From an uncultured Novosphingobium sp. (lineage in GTDB: Bacteria; Pseudomonadota; Alphaproteobacteria; Sphingomonadales; Sphingomonadaceae), in assembly GCA_937897535.1 (NCBI GenBank), contig CALCQB010000244.1, forward strand, positions 1-7,836: a DNA stretch of 7,836 nt. The letters run 5' to 3'. The translations under genes were made by a program, and so were the position numbers. The notes under the pieces were generated by a model. It saw only the letters and a program-made list of their open reading frames with translations. It was not told the origin of the DNA and did not search any database. Position 1 is the first letter of the stretch. Every line of letters starts with the position of its first letter. Positions 5,544 through 7,836 of the stretch are shown here, in pieces.

Positions 5544-7265
5544 ATGACCGACGAACCGCACACTCCAGGCACCGGGGCCCCTGCAACACCCGCGCCGCCG
5601 CGGCTGTTCGAGCCGGCTTTGCAGGGCTGGGCTGCGGCGCGTCTGATCGGGCTGATGGTTCTGGCCGCGCTCACCGAAGGCGCCGGGATCGTCCTGCTGG
5701 TCCCGCTGCTGACCACGCTGGGTCAGGGTGGCCCTGGCCAGATCGGCCAGATCCTGGCTGGAATCGGAATCCCGCTGCGGCTCGATCTGTTGCTGGCGCT
5801 GTTCGTGGCGCTGGTGACGGCGCGGGCGATCATCGTCCATTACCGGACGATCGCCGGGTTCCGGCTTGAGACTGGGCTGGTTGACCGGCTCCGCCACCGG
5901 GCCTGGGACGCGCTGCTCCACGCCGACTGGCGAGTGCTGGTGGGGATGAAGCGGACCAACACCGCCAGCCTGCTGATCTCGCGGGTCGACCGCGCCGGGA
6001 TGTTCGTCAACCAGGCGATTGCCGCCGCCGCGACCCTGGTCACGCTCGGCGGGATCGCGCTCGCCGCCTTGGTGATTTCGCCGGTCCTGACCGCCGGGGC
6101 GGTGCTGGCCGGGCTGACCGTGTTGCTCGCTTTCCACCAAATGCGCCGCCGCGCCGCGAGCCTGGGCGATTCGCTCGGCAAGGCCTATGCCGGGATTCAC
6201 GGGCGGCTTTACGAAGGACTGGGCGCGCTGCGGGTGATCAAGGGACTGGGCCGCGAAGATCAGGCGCTGGCCGACTTGACCGGCGAATTTGCCGGACTGC
6301 GCCGCGCCACGCTGGCCTATCAGCGCGACGTCGGACTGGGGCAGATCGCGCTGCAAGCCGGGGGGGCCGCCGTCCTGGCGCTGCTGGTCTGGCTGGCGCT
6401 GGAGCGCTGGCACGCGCCGGTAACGCTGATCCTGCCGATGGTCGCGCTGTTCGCCCGGGCCTTGCCGCTGATCGGGATCCTGCAGCAGGCCGGGCTCAAT
6501 TGCGCTCACGCCCGCCCGGCGGTGCGCGATGCACTGGACCTGATCGCCACCGCCGAAGCCGCGCGCGAGCCTTCGGCAGAAGGCGTCGCGCCGCCGCCGC
6601 TGGCCCGCGACATCCGTCTGGCCGGGGTGACCGTGCGCTATACCGGCGAACCCCGCGCCGCGCTGCAAGCGGTCAGCCTGGCGATCCCGGCGCGCGGGAT
6701 AACCGCGATCACCGGCCATTCCGGGGCCGGCAAGAGCACGCTGGCCGACCTGATCGGCGGCCTGCTCGAGCCCGATGCCGGACAAGTGCTGGTTGACGAC
6801 ATCGCACTGATCGGACCGCTGCGGCAGGCCTGGCGGCGGCGCGTTGCCTATGTCCAGCAGGATCCGGTGCTGCTCGCCGCGACGCTGCGCGACAACCTGC
6901 GCTGGGCCGCACCAGGGGCCGACGATGCCGCGCTTGAGCAGGCGCTGCGGGCGGCCTCGGCCGATTTTGCGCTAGCCCTGCCGCGCGGGCTCGACACCGC
7001 GCTGGGCGATGGCGGGCGGCAATTGTCAGGCGGCGAGCGCCAGCGGCTGATGCTTGCGCGGGCCTTGCTGCGCGATCCGGCCTTGCTGATCCTTGATGAA
7101 GCGACCAGCGCGCTCGACAGTGTCAACGAAGCGCAGATCGCTGAGGCGCTGACCGGCTTGAAGGACCGCATGGCGGTTGTGGTGATCGGCCACCGCGGCG
7201 CGCTGGTGGCGCTGGCCGATCACGTGATCCACCTCGAAAATGGGCGTCTGGCGGACGAAAGCTGA
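5544..7265 (+). CDS. ABC exporter of the lasso peptide (D), fused membrane and ATPase domains
   Basis: This 573-residue half-transporter presumably acts as a homodimer in the inner membrane. The N-terminal part (residues about 30-320) has hydrophobic segments such as IGLMVLAALTEGAGIVLLVP, LLLALFVALVTARAII, LVTLGGIALAALVISPVLTA and ALQAGGAAVLALLVWLAL. The nucleotide-binding domain shows Walker A GHSGAGKST (391-399), Q-loop QQDP (438-441), signature LSGGERQR (494-501), Walker B LLILDEATSALD (514-525) and the switch His550. There is no N-terminal C39 peptidase domain, consistent with leader removal by B2 before export. Lasso D proteins export the mature peptide and often give self-immunity. An in-frame TTG lies directly before the chosen ATG; either start is possible and the difference is one residue. 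The gap from C is 43 nt, so it belongs to the same operon. Confidence 0.94.
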   Translation: MTDEPHTPGTGAPATPAPPRLFEPALQGWAAARLIGLMVLAALTEGAGIVLLVPLLTTLGQGGPGQIGQILAGIGIPLRLDLLLALFVALVTARAIIVHYRTIAGFRLETGLVDRLRHRAWDALLHADWRVLVGMKRTNTASLLISRVDRAGMFVNQAIAAAATLVTLGGIALAALVISPVLTAGAVLAGLTVLLAFHQMRRRAASLGDSLGKAYAGIHGRLYEGLGALRVIKGLGREDQALADLTGEFAGLRRATLAYQRDVGLGQIALQAGGAAVLALLVWLALERWHAPVTLILPMVALFARALPLIGILQQAGLNCAHARPAVRDALDLIATAEAAREPSAEGVAPPPLARDIRLAGVTVRYTGEPRAALQAVSLAIPARGITAITGHSGAGKSTLADLIGGLLEPDAGQVLVDDIALIGPLRQAWRRRVAYVQQDPVLLAATLRDNLRWAAPGADDAALEQALRAASADFALALPRGLDTALGDGGRQLSGGERQRLMLARALLRDPALLILDEATSALDSVNEAQIAEALTGLKDRMAVVVIGHRGALVALADHVIHLENGRLADES

Positions 7266-7277
7266 ATCCGCACTTGC

Positions 7278-7291
7278 ACCGGCAGCCCGGT
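7278..7291 (+). terminator. Weak hairpin after the exporter gene, possible terminator
   Basis: ACCGG (7278-7282) and CCGGT (7287-7291) can pair around a CAGC loop, and the 3' arm runs into TTT. The stem is only 5 bp and the T-run is short, so it may at most weaken read-through from the exporter gene into the DUF2141 gene. The rest of the 70-nt gap shows no convincing promoter. Confidence 0.22.
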
Positions 7292-7335
7292 TTGCCGCAT
7301 GAGGCGCGGGTTCGCTGGGGGCGGGGGAGACTTGC

Positions 7336-7827
7336 GTGAAGTCTGCATTTGCAAGGAGTTGGGCTGCACTTGGGGCTGCCGGGCTGGCCCTGGCCATGGC
7401 CCAGCCGCTGAGTGCCCAGGGCGGCGCCCCGGCCGGGTGCACCGGCAAACCCAGCGCGACCTGGATCACCGTGACCATCGACGGTTTGCGCAATGCCAAT
7501 GGCGTTGTCGCGCTGACGCTGTATCCCGACGAACCCGCAAAATTCCTCAAACCGGGCGGATCGCTGCAGGTCGGGCGGACCCCGGCCCGCACCGGCACGT
7601 TCCAGACCTGCACTTACGTGCCGGCCCCCGGAACTTACGGGCTGGTCCTGTACCATGACGAGAACAGCAACGGAAAAGTCGACCGCAACGGGCTCGGCAT
7701 TCCCAAGGAAGGCTTCGGCTTTTCGAACAATCCGAGCATCTTCTTCAGCGCGCCGAGCTTCAAGCGGGTGCGCTTTGCGGTTTCCGGACCGGGGGTCGCG
7801 ATCCGGATCAAGATGAAGTATCCCTAG
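7336..7827 (+). CDS. Secreted DUF2141 family protein
   Basis: This 163-residue protein starts with GTG at 7336, preceded by a strong GGGGGAGA (7323-7330). It begins with a Sec signal peptide: Lys2 and Arg7, a hydrophobic stretch at residues 9-22, and a likely cut after LSA (Ala27). The mature part is a beta-rich DUF2141 domain: WITVTIDGLRNANGVVALTLY (split around 43-63), then YHDENSNGKVD (106-116), a Ca-loop-like acidic/Asn motif, then GIPKEGFGFSNN (121-132), a hallmark of the family. Cys35 and Cys92 could form a disulfide in the periplasm. The function of DUF2141 proteins is not known to me. It follows the exporter by 70 nt on the same strand but has its own good ribosome site, so its membership in the lasso operon is uncertain. 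The family is widespread outside such clusters. Confidence 0.9.
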   Translation: MKSAFARSWAALGAAGLALAMAQPLSAQGGAPAGCTGKPSATWITVTIDGLRNANGVVALTLYPDEPAKFLKPGGSLQVGRTPARTGTFQTCTYVPAPGTYGLVLYHDENSNGKVDRNGLGIPKEGFGFSNNPSIFFSAPSFKRVRFAVSGPGVAIRIKMKYP

Positions 7828-7836
7828 AGTGATTTC

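Noticed and set aside
4601..6785. Long minus-strand open frames (4601-5716, 5469-6785) opposite the cyclase and exporter genes
   Set aside because: The opposite frames carry clear family motifs (LSGGLDSS; Walker A, LSGGE, Walker B), and the antisense proteins are low-complexity Arg/Gln/Pro-rich without domains.

Overview
The window is GC-rich, densely packed DNA of alphaproteobacterial type, most likely from a sphingomonad or erythrobacter-like member of the Sphingomonadales. I infer this from the rpe plus heparinase II/III neighbourhood, the composition, and the form of the RiPP cluster. The assignment rests on gene content and style, not on a marker gene.

Left part, minus strand (1-1665): ribulose-phosphate 3-epimerase (rpe, 1003-1665) is followed, 3 nt after its stop, by the first 333 codons of a heparinase II/III family protein that runs off the left edge. 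This looks like a conserved housekeeping locus. A 161-nt divergent intergenic region (1666-1826) separates it from the rest.

Centre, plus strand (1827-7265): a compact lasso-peptide biosynthetic operon in the order kinase - B1 - B2 - A - C - D. An HPr-kinase-like P-loop kinase (1827-2693) overlaps a PqqD-like leader-binding protein (B1/RRE, 2690-2959) by ATGA. B1 overlaps a transglutaminase-like leader peptidase (B2, 2946-3353). After a 75-nt gap comes a 45-residue precursor (A, 3429-3566) that starts with GTG and is easily missed. Then come the asparagine-synthetase-like lactam synthetase (C, 3587-5500) and an ABC exporter with fused membrane and ATPase domains (D, 5544-7265). In the expected scheme B1 binds the leader of A and B2 removes it. 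C then activates the single Asp of the core and closes an isopeptide ring on the new N-terminus, while the kinase phosphorylates the C-terminal Ser of A and D exports the product.

Right part: a Sec-exported DUF2141 protein (7336-7827), 70 nt downstream on the same strand.

The point of most interest is the precursor. Its C-terminal half has one acidic residue (D34), no aromatic residue, four Asn and four Gly in the predicted core, and a C-terminal Ser. The usual Thr at -2 is absent. The processing site could give a ring of 7, 8 or 9 residues; seven, the rare xanthomonin-like size, fits the small side chains best. A possible internal promoter with a near-palindrome between its -35 and -10 lies just ahead of the precursor gene. 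No TonB receptor, lasso isopeptidase or regulator gene is visible in the window.
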